Shown piece after piece: positions 32,426 to 42,597 of a stretch of DNA of 64,000 nt (positions within the stretch are counted from its first letter, which is position 1; every line of letters begins with the position of its first letter). Source of the DNA: Arthrobacter sp. (GTDB lineage Bacteria > Actinomycetota > Actinomycetes > Actinomycetales > Micrococcaceae); NCBI GenBank assembly GCA_031277795.1, contig JAITLQ010000013.1, positions 223,566-287,565 on the forward strand, read 5' to 3'. Both the position numbers and the translations under genes were made by a program. The notes under the pieces were generated by a model. It did not search any database. It had not been told where the DNA came from and saw only the letters and a list, made by a program, of their open reading frames with translations.

Positions 32426-33084
32426 CCACTCGTCTCCCCGAGGTTGGTCACACTGACCGTGTACGTCATGCTTCGCTCCTGCGCGCCTGTCTGAACGCTG
32501 ACTTCAACGTTGCGTGAGAACCGCGTAGCCGTGTCCACCGGGAGGTTCTCGTCCACGGGGAGAAGACGCACCTGAATGACGCTCACCGGGTACTGCTTGA
32601 CGCCTGCCAGATCGGCTTCAAGCTCGGAGGCAAGCTGCGTGGTCACCAACGCGGCGATGTTGCTTTGCCAGGCTGCATCGCCTTCACGTTGGCGGGTGAG
32701 GTAGGCAGAGAAGAACTCGCGCGTGACGCGCTCGGCCGCCGCGCTGCCGGCCGCGTCGAGCGGCCCTGCGGCCGCCCCGCTCTCGGCCGTGGCGCCCTGC
32801 CCACTGAGGGGCTTAGCCGTGATGGTGGAGTACACCACGCCGTCGACGTCCGTGCTCGTGGCGCTCACTGCCTCTGTCGACGACTCCTCAGCGGTCGCGA
32901 CAGGCTCCGAGCCGCCTCGCACGTCATTGACAATTACGAGGCAAGCAACGATCACGCCAACAGTGATCCACAGATGCCGAGGCGAGTACACCACCCATCG
33001 GCCTGCGCGCTGCAACCACATCTTGGCCCAAAGCAGCAGCACCGGACCCAGCTCTTTGAGCCCCTGATACCACTTACCCATCAC
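32395..33084 (-). CDS. VirB8/TcpC-like conjugation protein
   Basis: The 229-aa protein has a short cytoplasmic start, one membrane segment (LWITVGVIVACLVIV, about 38-52), a Ser/Thr/Ala linker and a C-terminal domain of about 115 residues (from about 115: RVTREFFSAYL, VQVRLLPVD, SMTYTVSVTNLG...GWRVSKA). This outline fits the NTF2-fold domain of VirB8 and TcpC, which form the membrane scaffold of the secretion channel. The assignment is by layout and neighbours (VirB4- and VirB6-like genes). Confidence 0.6.
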   Translation of the reverse strand: MMGKWYQGLKELGPVLLLWAKMWLQRAGRWVVYSPRHLWITVGVIVACLVIVNDVRGGSEPVATAEESSTEAVSATSTDVDGVVYSTITAKPLSGQGATAESGAAAGPLDAAGSAAAERVTREFFSAYLTRQREGDAAWQSNIAALVTTQLASELEADLAGVKQYPVSVIQVRLLPVDENLPVDTATRFSRNVEVSVQTGAQERSMTYTVSVTNLGETSGWRVSKAVAK

Positions 33085-33110
33085 GCATGCTCACTTCCAT
33101 ACAATTGACG

Positions 33111-33593
33111 CTACTTCGAGCGAGGCCAAACCGACCCGCCGAGATCCTCGGCCACGTTTCGAGTCATCTCCTCGAGGGGGAATTCCTGAGAGTCATCCCG
33201 CAAATAGACGCTCGCGATCCAATTAGTCCCTTCGACGATCCATCGATCCGCGCGCGACAACCGCCCGGGGTTCAACCCGTCAGCACCAGCAACGGAGTCA
33301 TCAATGTAGGCGTCCTTAGACTTCTCATCCCCGAAAACCAAGAATTGACGGACCAAGGTGTCCTCCTCGCATCCGAAGCTGTCGTAAGGCTCCGGATACT
33401 CTCCCGTCGCACCGCGAAAAATTGATGGCTCAAGGTCCTCCGGATCGACGCCGTCACAAACATAGCCCGAGGAAACGATCTTCTGGGCCATCTCGTCGAT
33501 TGACTTGTATTCTGTACCGCTGGCTGAGCAGGCGGTGAGCGTAAGGGCTCCCAGAACAGCGGCCACTCCGGCTGCACCGCGGATCTTCTTCAT
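33111..33593 (-). CDS. small lipoprotein
   Basis: The 160-aa product starts at the ATG 8 nt after GGGGGAG. MKKIRGAAG, a hydrophobic core and TLTAC form a lipoprotein signal peptide (Cys at about 22). The mature part is acidic, contains two further Cys (VCDGVD, FGCEED) and probably a disulfide. Lower GC than flanks. It lies inside the secretion operon; small lipoproteins there can block self-entry or help the channel, but nothing proves this. Confidence 0.6.
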   Translation of the reverse strand: MKKIRGAAGVAAVLGALTLTACSASGTEYKSIDEMAQKIVSSGYVCDGVDPEDLEPSIFRGATGEYPEPYDSFGCEEDTLVRQFLVFGDEKSKDAYIDDSVAGADGLNPGRLSRADRWIVEGTNWIASVYLRDDSQEFPLEEMTRNVAEDLGGSVWPRSK

Positions 33594-33657
33594 GGTCATC
33601 TCTCCCCCAAAATTGGTGACGTCTTCTTCTACAACAAGAGAGGGTAACAGTGTGCTG

Positions 33658-35988
33658 TTAAGCATCCAACGCTCCGATCCCAATCTCTTGTTCCGACATC
33701 ACCTCAGACAGACTAATTTGCGGCGAAGCAGAGATTTGGACATTCGCCGTCCCGCCCGCTAGTTCGGGCGTTGCAGTCGGCATGACCTGGGCGTCTGCCT
33801 CAATTGCGGCAGGTGCGCCAAGAACCGATTCAAGGTTGAGCTCCGGGGCGGTGTAGTGGGGGTTCCTTGTCCACCCCTCATGGAGGCCAGGCCCATGCTT
33901 GAAGTCGGGATGAATTTCGAACAACTCCATGACCGGCGCCGCAGCTGCGGCGGGGCGGTGGGTGAAGTCGATAATCTCGCCCTCAATGATCTCTCGCCGA
34001 ACTTTGAGGGGGGCCCGTTCCAAATCCCCGCCGATGATCGTCGCTGGCTCGTACCGCGAAGTGAGCGCACTCTCATGAGGTCCAGATGATGTGGGCACCT
34101 CGGGCGCCTCGCTGCTGGTCCTCGACCCAGTAGGGGTGACTAAGGGCAATGCGGTCCTATTCTGCGCGGATGCCCATCCACTCGCAGCTTCCTTCGGCTC
34201 AGATGTGTGCGCGCTGAGCACGGTGGCGGTTGTCAAGGGGATGGTTTCTCGCCCTTGCGGGCTCACCCACCCCGGCCCGGCCGCCGGCTGTTCTGTGCTA
34301 CTCACCTTCACCTCGCCTCCACCTTCGGTTTCCGTTGCGTCGCGACTGGTGGCTGTTTCGTTCTTTTGCTGTGCGCCCGTTCGGATTTCTTGCCCTTCTT
34401 GGCTTTCTTTTCTTCGCGTGAATCGTTCGATGAGCGACGGTCGCGAAAGCCCGTTCTGGAGGCTATTACCTGTGGCCAGACGGGTAATAGTCATGAATGG
34501 GTTAGCGAAGCGCAACCACAAGAAAGTAATGACAGCGAGAATGAAGACGGCGACCGGCATGGGGATGGTGTTGTCTTTGAAGAAGAACGCGACGATTCCC
34601 GTATGTACTGAGGCGAGGATTCCGAAGATTGCAACGTTGATGATCGATGCAAACAACATGTTTAGGCCGACGCGGGCGGCGGGCCTAAAAGCTGGGAGGA
34701 GCGCGAGGAGAGCGAAGAACGGCCCGATGATCGGGACCATGCGCATCACGACTACCCCCAGCACGACGAGGAACATTGCGGGGATACGGACAAGCCCGAC
34801 GATGATCATTGTCAGGAAGGCCCAGAAGCCTGCATCTGCGCGCGTATTTTTGTCGCCCTTGATGGTCTGGTACATCTCACTGTTATCACAGCCGTCTCCG
34901 CCGCTGGGCCCCTCACCGCATTTCTTACCCAACTGAGCACTTGCCAACTCTTCAGCTGCTTTGCCTCGGTCGTGATTTCGTTCGTTGTGATTAAGACGCT
35001 TCTTCCCCCACTGTTCTTGCGGAGTGTTGGCCTCGTCATAGGACATGGTGCCCAATTTGTATAGCTTGTCAGCGCCGTTGGTCGGCGTTGAGTTTCCGAG
35101 TGTCCCTTGCCGCCAGAATGACATGATGATCTTGTCTTTCAGGATGGCACCAAAAACGTCATCGGGTTTGGCGTAGAACAGAACCTGGTCCATCACACCG
35201 TTGCCAGTGTTCTTCTGCGTCTTTTGAGCTGCCGTTTGGTCACTGGGGATTCCAGCCGGTGCCAGAGTTTTCTGGTCCGCTTCGGCGACCAGAGACGAGA
35301 CAACTCCGTCCATGGATTTGGCCACCTTCAGCGGGGCCGTGTCGATGAGGGCAATGAAGAGCCCGGCCAGGAGCACCGCCCCCACGGCGGCCATGGATTG
35401 CCGCACGTTTCGTTTGAACGCGTAGATGCACACGACGATGACCGCTAGGCCAATCAGGGTGCCGGCCCACTGGTCGAAGACCATGGCCTTAGTCGCCTGG
35501 GAGAGCTGCACGAGGATGTTGTCAAAGCCGCTCAGAAGAGAAGCCGGGTCGGCCGCCCACCTGTTCAGCGCTGCCATGACGGCACCGAGCAGCGCCGCCC
35601 CGGACATGAAGAAGTTCCCCACCCATGAATCGAGATTGGCCGAGATGGTGTCCATGCCCATCTTGTTGTTGTGCCCGCATTCGTAGAACGTCAGGCCCGA
35701 CCACCCGTAGTCGGTGTAGGTGTTGCCGTGGTCTCCCCCACCGGGATTCGTTTGCTGATCGACCTGCGCCAGCCAGCCCTCGTTGGCGCGGCGCGGGACC
35801 GCTGGCACATCGCAATCAATGGCGTAGGCCGGGGCCCCTGAGTCCAGCAACGTCCACAACACCAGCAGCGCCAGCGTGAGCAGCATCAGGCGTACAGCCC
35901 GTGTCTGCCATGCCGTGTGAGCCACCCAGCGCACCGTTGAGAGCAGGGCCCCCAAGGGAGTGGGCCTCGTGGAGTTAGTGGCGAGCAT
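33658..35988 (-). CDS. VirB6/TrbL-like polytopic conjugation protein
   Basis: The 776-aa protein starts at the ATG overlapping the VirB4-like gene by 14 nt. An N-terminal signal segment (about 32-50, ending APAYAID) is followed by membrane segments at about 120-140, 175-195, 205-225 and a cluster of four to five between about 375 and 500. The final about 250 residues are polar, Pro/Thr/Glu-rich and probably cytoplasmic. Long periplasm-like loops and this size match VirB6/TrbL-type channel proteins of Gram-positive type IV secretion. Codon use is less GC-rich than in the chromosome. Confidence 0.7.
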   Translation of the reverse strand: MLATNSTRPTPLGALLSTVRWVAHTAWQTRAVRLMLLTLALLVLWTLLDSGAPAYAIDCDVPAVPRRANEGWLAQVDQQTNPGGGDHGNTYTDYGWSGLTFYECGHNNKMGMDTISANLDSWVGNFFMSGAALLGAVMAALNRWAADPASLLSGFDNILVQLSQATKAMVFDQWAGTLIGLAVIVVCIYAFKRNVRQSMAAVGAVLLAGLFIALIDTAPLKVAKSMDGVVSSLVAEADQKTLAPAGIPSDQTAAQKTQKNTGNGVMDQVLFYAKPDDVFGAILKDKIIMSFWRQGTLGNSTPTNGADKLYKLGTMSYDEANTPQEQWGKKRLNHNERNHDRGKAAEELASAQLGKKCGEGPSGGDGCDNSEMYQTIKGDKNTRADAGFWAFLTMIIVGLVRIPAMFLVVLGVVVMRMVPIIGPFFALLALLPAFRPAARVGLNMLFASIINVAIFGILASVHTGIVAFFFKDNTIPMPVAVFILAVITFLWLRFANPFMTITRLATGNSLQNGLSRPSLIERFTRRKESQEGQEIRTGAQQKNETATSRDATETEGGGEVKVSSTEQPAAGPGWVSPQGRETIPLTTATVLSAHTSEPKEAASGWASAQNRTALPLVTPTGSRTSSEAPEVPTSSGPHESALTSRYEPATIIGGDLERAPLKVRREIIEGEIIDFTHRPAAAAAPVMELFEIHPDFKHGPGLHEGWTRNPHYTAPELNLESVLGAPAAIEADAQVMPTATPELAGGTANVQISASPQISLSEVMSEQEIGIGALDA

Positions 35989-38935
35989 GGCTTGGCTCCG
36001 AGGTTGCGGGCGTGTAGGGGCTTGGCGATGTGGCCAGGGCCTTGGCCACGTGGGGGTGAGCGTCCAGGTCAAACGTGATGCGCTCAATCGAGCGTCCTTG
36101 TGAGTTGCCGGTGACGTCGTCGACAACGGAGAAGATGAAGTCTCGTTTGTCGTTCTGCTCCGCGTGCTCCTGCGACACACTCAGTTGCCCGTGCTCGTCT
36201 CGCAAGACCTCCTGCTTATGGCTTTGCTGCGGGCGCAGGCTAGCGAGGATCGGCTCGTAGCCCATCCCCGTGGGGACGCCAAGCAGATTCAGGCCGGCCT
36301 TCTGTGCAGCGGCCTCCGTGGTTTGTCCGACCATGGCCGCTGAGAGCAGGTTGCCGAGCGCGTCTGGGTCATCGCCGTTGAAGTTGAAGTGGGCGGCGTT
36401 CTGGGATGAGAGGATCGCGCGGACGTTGAACTTGCGCGAGTCCGTGGAGACCTTCGTAATGAGGGCCTTGCCGGCGGAGAACGAGTTGAGCACCTTGCCT
36501 TCGTCGATGGCCAGGCCCTTGCGCGCGTTGAAGTTGCCACGGTAGATCGAGGACTGAACCAGGAACGCGGCCATGGTCAGCACGGCAAGCGCCATACGGT
36601 CCGGGTCCGACAGGTTGCCCGAGGCAATGTCCTCTTCGCTGGGGATCGGCATGCCATTGAGTGTGTAGACCGTCAACACGGTGTCTTCACGCGACTCTTC
36701 TTCGGCCAACGCCGCAGCGGAGGCCGGCGGGAAGATCAGCCGCCCAATGGGCGTGTTGACCTTCTCCTGAATGCCGAGCGAGAGCGCGTGGGCCGCCACC
36801 CGGTGCGCACGGTCCAGGATCTTCGAATCGCGGTGTGTGCCGTCCACGATCTGGCCGAGCACCTCGAGGATCTGGGCCGGGTTGGCTGTCGGGGAGGCAT
36901 CGATCTGGCTCCACACGCCGGTGAGGATCGTCTGCACGGTCTCCGAGCCCCAGAGCTTGGGCTCAATCATCGACTTGATGAGGTCCTTCAGCAGCGAAAT
37001 TCGCGTGGAACGCGCGTTCATCTGCGCCTCCCGGAAGCTGCGCACGTCCAGCATCGGCGCCCCGGTGGATTCGTCTACGTAGACGAAGTGGTCTTCCTTG
37101 GGCTCTGCGACCACGCGGAAGGGGTTCAGCTCGCCGTCGCGGCCGTTCATGAGGTTGACGTACCGGGTCCGGCCCGCGAGCTCCGGAACCATCTCGGGGT
37201 CGCACAGGCGCCCCAACCTATCGGACGGGTCAAACACGCTCCAGACGACTCCGGTCATCGCAGAGCGGTAGATGAGACCGCCCATGAGGAAGGACTTTCC
37301 AGAGCCCAAGCCACCGACGATGATCATCAACCCGGAACGGTCGCGGCGCTCCATGTCCCAATGCGTGTGCCACGCAACCGCGCGCGTGGCTGCCCCGGAG
37401 GTGTACCCGATGATCGTGCCGGTTCGATCCCCGATGCTCGCCGTTCCGTGGGGGATGGCTGCGGCCAGCGTCTTAACGCTCATCCGGCGCTCGAAGCCGG
37501 TATTAGCGAGCGGTTCGCCGGGGATGAATTCGCGGGCGTATCCGTACTGCCCAGAGCTCTGGACCAGCTCGGCGGAGGAGCCATAAACGGCCCGCAAGGC
37601 CTCGATGCGCTGGTTCAGCTCTTGCACGGTTGTGCCGGCGACAGCGACCCGATACCAGCCCCTCGTGCGCAGCGAAGAGCCTGTCTGGTCCGTCGTGACT
37701 TCGTCCTGAATCTGTGAGGCCATCGCCGCCTGACGAGCCAGCGAGCGCGGCGCCTCTAGACCGTGCTCGTCTCGGTAGTGCGACACCTGGTCGCTGATCT
37801 TGGCTGTCACGCCTTGCAACCAGCCCTCAGTCTTGTTCGCCGCGATAACTTCGATGATCGCCGACCACTCGACAGGGAAGCCGGCCCTGTCCGATCGCTG
37901 CATCCAGCCTGACCGGTACTGCTCTGGGATCGCCTGATCAGCCAGGCGCCCAAGAGACAGCACCGAGACGAATGCGCTTTGCGCTTCAGCGGACCCGGCG
38001 GGCACGCCCGTGACCAACAGATGCTTGTCCCCGGGCTCGGAAGTCCAGTCAGCAGCAGCCACCAGCTCCGGAATGTCCGATGCCTCGTAGTCCGCGCTCG
38101 TACCGATCCGGCCAACCTGCAAGCCCAGCTGCAACGAGCGTCGCAGAAGCCACTCCATATCGGCACGCGATGCCGGGGACAAAGACAGCGACGACCGAGC
38201 GAAAGAGCGCGTGAGCTCATCGATCTCTTCCTTATGGAAAAGGAGCTCGCGTCGCGCGTCGGGATGCTTGCGTTTTGTTGCAAGCTGGATTCCCAGGTAA
38301 ACCCACTTTTCACTGAACGCTGCCGTACTCAGATGGATTTGCTCGCGATTCAACATCGCGTCCACGCCACCAGTGGACTTAATCGGCCCCTGATCCGGGG
38401 TGTAATCCTTCGTGGGACCAACAGGCTTGTTAGTGCTAAGGGCGTATGCCTCATCGCGTGTATCCTGTGCCCACTGCTTGACCTGATAGGGGCGAGTAGT
38501 TCCACGCAGATGCAGCTTACGGCCAGCAAGCTTTCCGAACGTCACAGCGTCCGCGCGAATGGCCGCCTCAATGTCCTGGACCGGGCTAAAACTCAGGGAC
38601 TTCGACCGCACGTTAAACCAGACCATCACGGAGTTCTTCGTGAAGGTGACATTTTCAATCATGGCTTCCAGAGCAAGTGAAGAGCTCAACGTCTTCGCAG
38701 GTTTGAACTGCTCGGCGCCCAACGCCTTCTTTCGTCCCTTGACTTTGGTGGTGCCTGTCTTGTCTGTCTTCTCCTGCCCGCGACGGCGCTTCGACGCGCC
38801 AGGGGCAGTCTCCATGCCCTCCAGCTTGTTTCGGCCGCTACGGCGCCCCTGACGCCCCCTGCGCTGGGCCTCGTTTGAATCCTCAGCGCCCTGTCCGGCT
38901 GCCTTCACCGCGTCCTGCCATGCAACGTTCGTCAT
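35975..38935 (-). CDS. VirB4-family conjugation ATPase
   Basis: The 986-aa protein has Walker A VGGLGSGKSFLMGG (about 538-551), VFDPSDRLGRL just after it, and Walker B GLAIDEGKV (about 808-816); LSSQNAAHF gives the arginine-region motif after it. The N-terminal 90 residues are basic and disordered. The centre (about 95-400) resembles the VirB4 N-domain that contacts the channel. It powers substrate transfer and is the hallmark gene of the operon. Confidence 0.85.
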   Translation of the reverse strand: MTNVAWQDAVKAAGQGAEDSNEAQRRGRQGRRSGRNKLEGMETAPGASKRRRGQEKTDKTGTTKVKGRKKALGAEQFKPAKTLSSSLALEAMIENVTFTKNSVMVWFNVRSKSLSFSPVQDIEAAIRADAVTFGKLAGRKLHLRGTTRPYQVKQWAQDTRDEAYALSTNKPVGPTKDYTPDQGPIKSTGGVDAMLNREQIHLSTAAFSEKWVYLGIQLATKRKHPDARRELLFHKEEIDELTRSFARSSLSLSPASRADMEWLLRRSLQLGLQVGRIGTSADYEASDIPELVAAADWTSEPGDKHLLVTGVPAGSAEAQSAFVSVLSLGRLADQAIPEQYRSGWMQRSDRAGFPVEWSAIIEVIAANKTEGWLQGVTAKISDQVSHYRDEHGLEAPRSLARQAAMASQIQDEVTTDQTGSSLRTRGWYRVAVAGTTVQELNQRIEALRAVYGSSAELVQSSGQYGYAREFIPGEPLANTGFERRMSVKTLAAAIPHGTASIGDRTGTIIGYTSGAATRAVAWHTHWDMERRDRSGLMIIVGGLGSGKSFLMGGLIYRSAMTGVVWSVFDPSDRLGRLCDPEMVPELAGRTRYVNLMNGRDGELNPFRVVAEPKEDHFVYVDESTGAPMLDVRSFREAQMNARSTRISLLKDLIKSMIEPKLWGSETVQTILTGVWSQIDASPTANPAQILEVLGQIVDGTHRDSKILDRAHRVAAHALSLGIQEKVNTPIGRLIFPPASAAALAEEESREDTVLTVYTLNGMPIPSEEDIASGNLSDPDRMALAVLTMAAFLVQSSIYRGNFNARKGLAIDEGKVLNSFSAGKALITKVSTDSRKFNVRAILSSQNAAHFNFNGDDPDALGNLLSAAMVGQTTEAAAQKAGLNLLGVPTGMGYEPILASLRPQQSHKQEVLRDEHGQLSVSQEHAEQNDKRDFIFSVVDDVTGNSQGRSIERITFDLDAHPHVAKALATSPSPYTPATSEPSHARH

Positions 38936-38945
38936 CCTGCTCCCC

Positions 38946-39359
38946 CTACTTCTTTGTCATGCCGCGCACTAGACGCTCCCACCAGGAGCTAACGCGCGAA
39001 TCGTCACTGCTATACCGAGAAACTTTGAGCTTCATTTCATAGTGAACCGTTGCCGTGTTTTTACGCGGCGTTGAAACATCGCTAATCCATGAACTCAACG
39101 TCGGCAAGAGCCCTTGCGACCCCTGCATCAATTCGAAGTTCTTTCGAATGAGCAAGGCGTTCACCGTTACTACGGCAGCCAAAACCGGAAAGACCGTAAG
39201 GTCAAGGCCAAGCATGTTGGCCACAAATAGCGTCCCCATTGCATATGCGACGATAACGCCAATCTGTGAGTAGGTGACGCGGAAGGGGAATGTCCTCTTC
39301 TTAGGACCAAGATACTTGCGATCGACTCGCCGCAAGTCATCATCCGTGTAGAAGTACAT
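38946..39359 (-). CDS. VirB3/TcpE-like small membrane protein
   Basis: The 137-aa protein has two closely spaced membrane segments (about 28-50 and 52-70), with a basic start and a polar C-terminal half. A two-segment protein directly before the VirB4 gene is the usual place of VirB3/PrgI/TcpE components. The name rests on position and shape only. Confidence 0.55.
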   Translation of the reverse strand: MYFYTDDDLRRVDRKYLGPKKRTFPFRVTYSQIGVIVAYAMGTLFVANMLGLDLTVFPVLAAVVTVNALLIRKNFELMQGSQGLLPTLSSWISDVSTPRKNTATVHYEMKLKVSRYSSDDSRVSSWWERLVRGMTKK

Positions 39360-39402
39360 TCATTCCCCTCCCGCCGTTCCTGTTCACTGGTTACGCCCCG
39401 GA

Positions 39403-39717
39403 CTACACGCCGAAGAGTCCGAGGATGCGCTTCATGATCTTTTCCAAATAGGTCGGGTCCTTAATCACAAGAAGGACGCCGATCAGCAGGAGGATGCCCA
39501 CAAAGATAAAGACTTCTCGGATCTTCTTCTTGAAACCGGCGAAGACTGCGGCCACCACCATGGCGAGCATGCCGAGGCCCATGATGTCGTTGATGGTGTT
39601 TTCGGCGGCGTCGGTCTTGATGATGCCTTCGCCGGCAGCGCTCACGGTGGGGCCGGCGATGATCTGACCGGCTGCGAGCTCCAGGCTCGTGCTGACGTTC
39701 GTGATGATGTTCAACAT
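39403..39717 (-). CDS. VirB2-like small two-segment membrane protein
   Basis: The 104-aa protein starts at the ATG after AGGAGAAG; the upstream frame is not used. It has a polar start, a small-residue-rich helix (IMGLGMLAMVVAAVFAGF, about 51-68) and a second segment (VFIFVGILLLIGVLLVI, about 75-91). Such proteins fill the pilin or TcpD position in Gram-positive conjugation operons. No proof of pilus assembly is visible. Confidence 0.5.
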   Translation of the reverse strand: MLNIITNVSTSLELAAGQIIAGPTVSAAGEGIIKTDAAENTINDIMGLGMLAMVVAAVFAGFKKKIREVFIFVGILLLIGVLLVIKDPTYLEKIMKRILGLFGV

Positions 39718-39742
39718 GGTGCTTCTCCTGGTGGGTGAGGTC

Positions 39743-40579
39743 TTAGGCGTTGTTGTGCTGGATACGCAGGCGACGAATGGCGATGGCGCCGGCTCCGATA
39801 CCGCCAGTGAGCAGTGCTGCGCCCGCTCCGATGGCCAAAGGCTCCGGGGCCCTGTGCTTGGGGTTCTGGCTTCCAGCGCCCAGGCCGGTGTTGATCGTGA
39901 CCGCCTCGGCGCTCGTGGTGCGCGTCCCAGCCCACGCGGTCGTTGCAACCCCCGTCGTTGTGGTTTGTGCGCTTGCACCCGCGCTGCTGCGCGTCGGGGC
40001 TTTCACCACCGATGGCTTGGACAGCTTCCCCGAGCTCGAGGAACTCGAGGTCACGCTGTTGGAAGTTGAAGGCCGAGGCGAAGCCGTGCCCGGCGTGGGA
40101 GTACTGGGCTTGGGTTTCGTGCTCGGCTCGGGGCTCGGCTCCGGCGACGGCTCGGGGCTCGGCTCCGGCGACGGCTCGGGGCTCGGCTCCGGCGACGGCT
40201 CCGGCGACGGCTCGGGGGCCGGCTCCGGCGACGGCTCCGGCGACGGCTCGGGGGCCGGCTCCGGCGACGGCTCCGGCGACGGCTCGGGGGCCGGCTCGGG
40301 GGCCGGCTCCGGGGCCGGCTCGGGGGCCGGCTCCGGCTGGGGCTCGTCGGCTACGTCGATGGCAACGGCGGTGGCGCTGCGGCTGCTGGCGTCTTCGGTT
40401 GTGACGTTCTGCGCGGACTCCGCCTGAGTGGTGGACTCGTCCTGGTCCAGGGCATGGGCCGGGGCTGCGGCCCCGACGATGCCGAGAGCAGCGACGCTGA
40501 GACCGGCGGCGGTGAGAGTCACCTTGCGGCGGAGGGAGTCCTCGGCGTGCGGATGAGGGGTGGCGCGGTGTTTGGCCAT
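39743..40579 (-). CDS. Pro-Glu-repeat surface protein with degenerate sorting signal
   Basis: The 278-aa protein has a basic start, a signal peptide ending APAHA (about 45) and, at about 75-155, a long PEPA/PEPS repeat that would stretch through the wall. Its C-terminus has a hydrophobic Gly/Ala-rich segment and a short basic tail, as in sortase substrates, but the motif before it reads INTG instead of LAxTG or LPxTG. It may be membrane-anchored rather than sorted, or use the local sortase with a changed motif. It sits next to the VirB2-like gene. Confidence 0.65.
   Translation of the reverse strand: MAKHRATPHPHAEDSLRRKVTLTAAGLSVAALGIVGAAAPAHALDQDESTTQAESAQNVTTEDASSRSATAVAIDVADEPQPEPAPEPAPEPAPEPAPEPSPEPSPEPAPEPSPEPSPEPAPEPSPEPSPEPSPEPSPEPSPEPSPEPSPEPSTKPKPSTPTPGTASPRPSTSNSVTSSSSSSGKLSKPSVVKAPTRSSAGASAQTTTTGVATTAWAGTRTTSAEAVTINTGLGAGSQNPKHRAPEPLAIGAGAALLTGGIGAGAIAIRRLRIQHNNA
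40122..40345. repeat. imperfect 12-nt tandem repeat coding PEPS/PEPA
   Basis: Units of GGCTCCGGCGAC and GGCTCGGGGNCC alternate about 18 times and encode the Pro-Glu repeats of the surface protein at 39743-40579. Length variation between strains is likely. Confidence 0.8.
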
Positions 40580-40692
40580 GGGCTGGTTCCTTGTCTTAAG
40601 AGGTTCTTGGTAGATCGGTCGGCGGGCTAGCTGTGCGGGCGGGGGGTCTTTGCCTGGGATTGCCACGCGCTCAGCTCGGCTGATGGTTCGCA

Positions 40693-42597
40693 TCACTCAC
40701 CTGCCTGTTCCGGCTCCTGGCCGTTCCCTGCGGGGTAGAGACTGACGGTGTCCCCTTGCCGGATGAGTGCCATTTGAGGCGAGATGCCGGTCAGTTCTCC
40801 GGCTGTCTTGTCGGGGAGCGGAGCGGTGGTGCCGTCCTGTTTGATCAGCACCGAGTCCGTTCTCAGTCCCCCGGCGATTGGCGAGAGGTCCTTGGCGCCC
40901 TTGGCTGCATCGGGAGTGCCGATCGAACCGGCCGTGAGGTCGGCGTAGGTGGAACCAACGAGGAGGGTGGACCCGTCGGGGCTGCGCTTGATGGGCAGGG
41001 CCTTGGGGTCCGCCACGCCTTCAGGCATGGGCAGGCTGGCTCGTGCTGTCTGCTTGCCCGTAGCCACGTCGTGGATGCTGAGGCTGTAGGTTCCGCTGTC
41101 CTCTTGCCAGATAACGGCAAGGTGGGCGTTTGAAGGTCCAGTGAGCCAGCGGGCCACGTTCTTCTGTTCGCCCTGGGGCTGAAGCGCGGCCTGCGTCACG
41201 ACCTTTCCGCTCTGATCGCGGGTTTGGATGGACGGCTTGGCGTTCTTGTCCACGGCTGCGTAGACCGCATTGCCTCCACTGAAACCGAGCATGGCGGGCC
41301 CCTTAGGCGCAGTGAACGAGGTGAATCCCGTGCCGTTGAGGCGCCGTGGGCCCTGGCCGGCAGGTTGCGCCCACCCTGAACCGCCCTGCAAGACCAGAGC
41401 CTCTTTGTCCCCAAGGGCCTGGATCTTCTGCCCATTGCTTGGGGTCCACGTGAGGACCTGCGCCTTTCCGTCCTGGGTGAAAGGCGCGGCGAAGCCGTCA
41501 CTACCGAGGGGGTAGACGGCCGAGAAAGTCCCGCCGTCAAGCGTGTAGTCGAGCCCGTTGCGAATCTCCAACGCGCTGGTAGCTGAGGCGTTGGGGCCTT
41601 GGATGCGCAGCGTTGATTCTCCGGTGAGGACGGCGACGCGGTTGCCATCGAGCGACAGCTCGATGTGTCCGCCCACAGGCGTGAACTCAGCGGACGCGGT
41701 GCTTGCGTATCCGGGCAACGGACCTGGCGCGGCCGGCGCGGCCTCCGGCGCGGGGGGATTGAGAACGGATCGGATGACCGCCGTCAGGATCAGGGCGAAG
41801 ATGACGAGTACCGCCAACGCGCCGGAGAGAATCACCCACCCGCGCGGGGAGAGGCGGCGGAACCAGGCCTCTCGTTCGGCGGCTGTCGGGGTTTCTTCCT
41901 CCGGGCGCTTCCACGGCCCGCTAGGAGCAGCGGCGGGCTGCTGTGCACCCGACAGGTGCGAAGGGGCCCACTGCGGCAGCGGGGAATCCACGGGGGTGTT
42001 GGGGATGCCCTCGCCCGGCAACGACACATCCTGACCGTGGAGCATCGGGCCGACGAAAGCGGACGGCTGCGGCGCCGGGGCGAGCTGCGGCGCCGGGGCG
42101 AAGAGCTCTTCGGACGCAGCGGGGGCTTCCCAGGTTGTCGTATCTGTTTCCTCCAGGAGGTCGGTGCTCCCTTGGGCTGATGAGGGCTGAGCCTGCGCCC
42201 ACGCACCGGGGACGGGCTGCGATCCCACGGGCCAGGGCCAGGGCCACGGGCTCTCTTGGGAGCTCACCGACGGCTGCTCTGCGCCTGTCTCGTCTGTCGA
42301 CGGACGATCAGGGCTTGGTTCGGTCGTCTCGGGAGCCTGCACGGACGAGGGCAACGGCGTGGCCGTGCGGTCAGGCTTGATGAGCGCCGCGTAGGTGTCC
42401 ATTTCTGCGTGGTCGACGATGTGCACGGCCAGTTCTGCGTTCTTCTTCTGCGAGTGGTCCATGAACACGCGCATAACTTCAGCGCGGACCTTGGCCATGC
42501 TGTCGGCCTTGATGGGCGTGAGGATTCCGCCAATGGTGACCAGGGCGGATGCGTCGGCGTGGAGCTCGGCGTGAGCATCGAAGGGTTCGTTGTGCAT
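40693..42597 (-). CDS. transfer-operon membrane protein with extracellular beta-propeller-like domain
   Basis: The 634-aa protein has a cytoplasmic N-terminal domain (about 1-75, [16 protein letters not shown], with an RxxVMRVF helix), a Pro/Glu/Ser-rich linker, one membrane segment (about 255-277) and an external part of about 340 residues built of repeating short beta units ([36 protein letters not shown]), typical of WD/YVTN-like propellers. It may sense or clamp a wall component or the partner cell. It overlaps the upstream gene by 1 nt (TGATG). Confidence 0.55.
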   Translation of the reverse strand: MHNEPFDAHAELHADASALVTIGGILTPIKADSMAKVRAEVMRVFMDHSQKKNAELAVHIVDHAEMDTYAALIKPDRTATPLPSSVQAPETTEPSPDRPSTDETGAEQPSVSSQESPWPWPWPVGSQPVPGAWAQAQPSSAQGSTDLLEETDTTTWEAPAASEELFAPAPQLAPAPQPSAFVGPMLHGQDVSLPGEGIPNTPVDSPLPQWAPSHLSGAQQPAAAPSGPWKRPEEETPTAAEREAWFRRLSPRGWVILSGALAVLVIFALILTAVIRSVLNPPAPEAAPAAPGPLPGYASTASAEFTPVGGHIELSLDGNRVAVLTGESTLRIQGPNASATSALEIRNGLDYTLDGGTFSAVYPLGSDGFAAPFTQDGKAQVLTWTPSNGQKIQALGDKEALVLQGGSGWAQPAGQGPRRLNGTGFTSFTAPKGPAMLGFSGGNAVYAAVDKNAKPSIQTRDQSGKVVTQAALQPQGEQKNVARWLTGPSNAHLAVIWQEDSGTYSLSIHDVATGKQTARASLPMPEGVADPKALPIKRSPDGSTLLVGSTYADLTAGSIGTPDAAKGAKDLSPIAGGLRTDSVLIKQDGTTAPLPDKTAGELTGISPQMALIRQGDTVSLYPAGNGQEPEQAGE

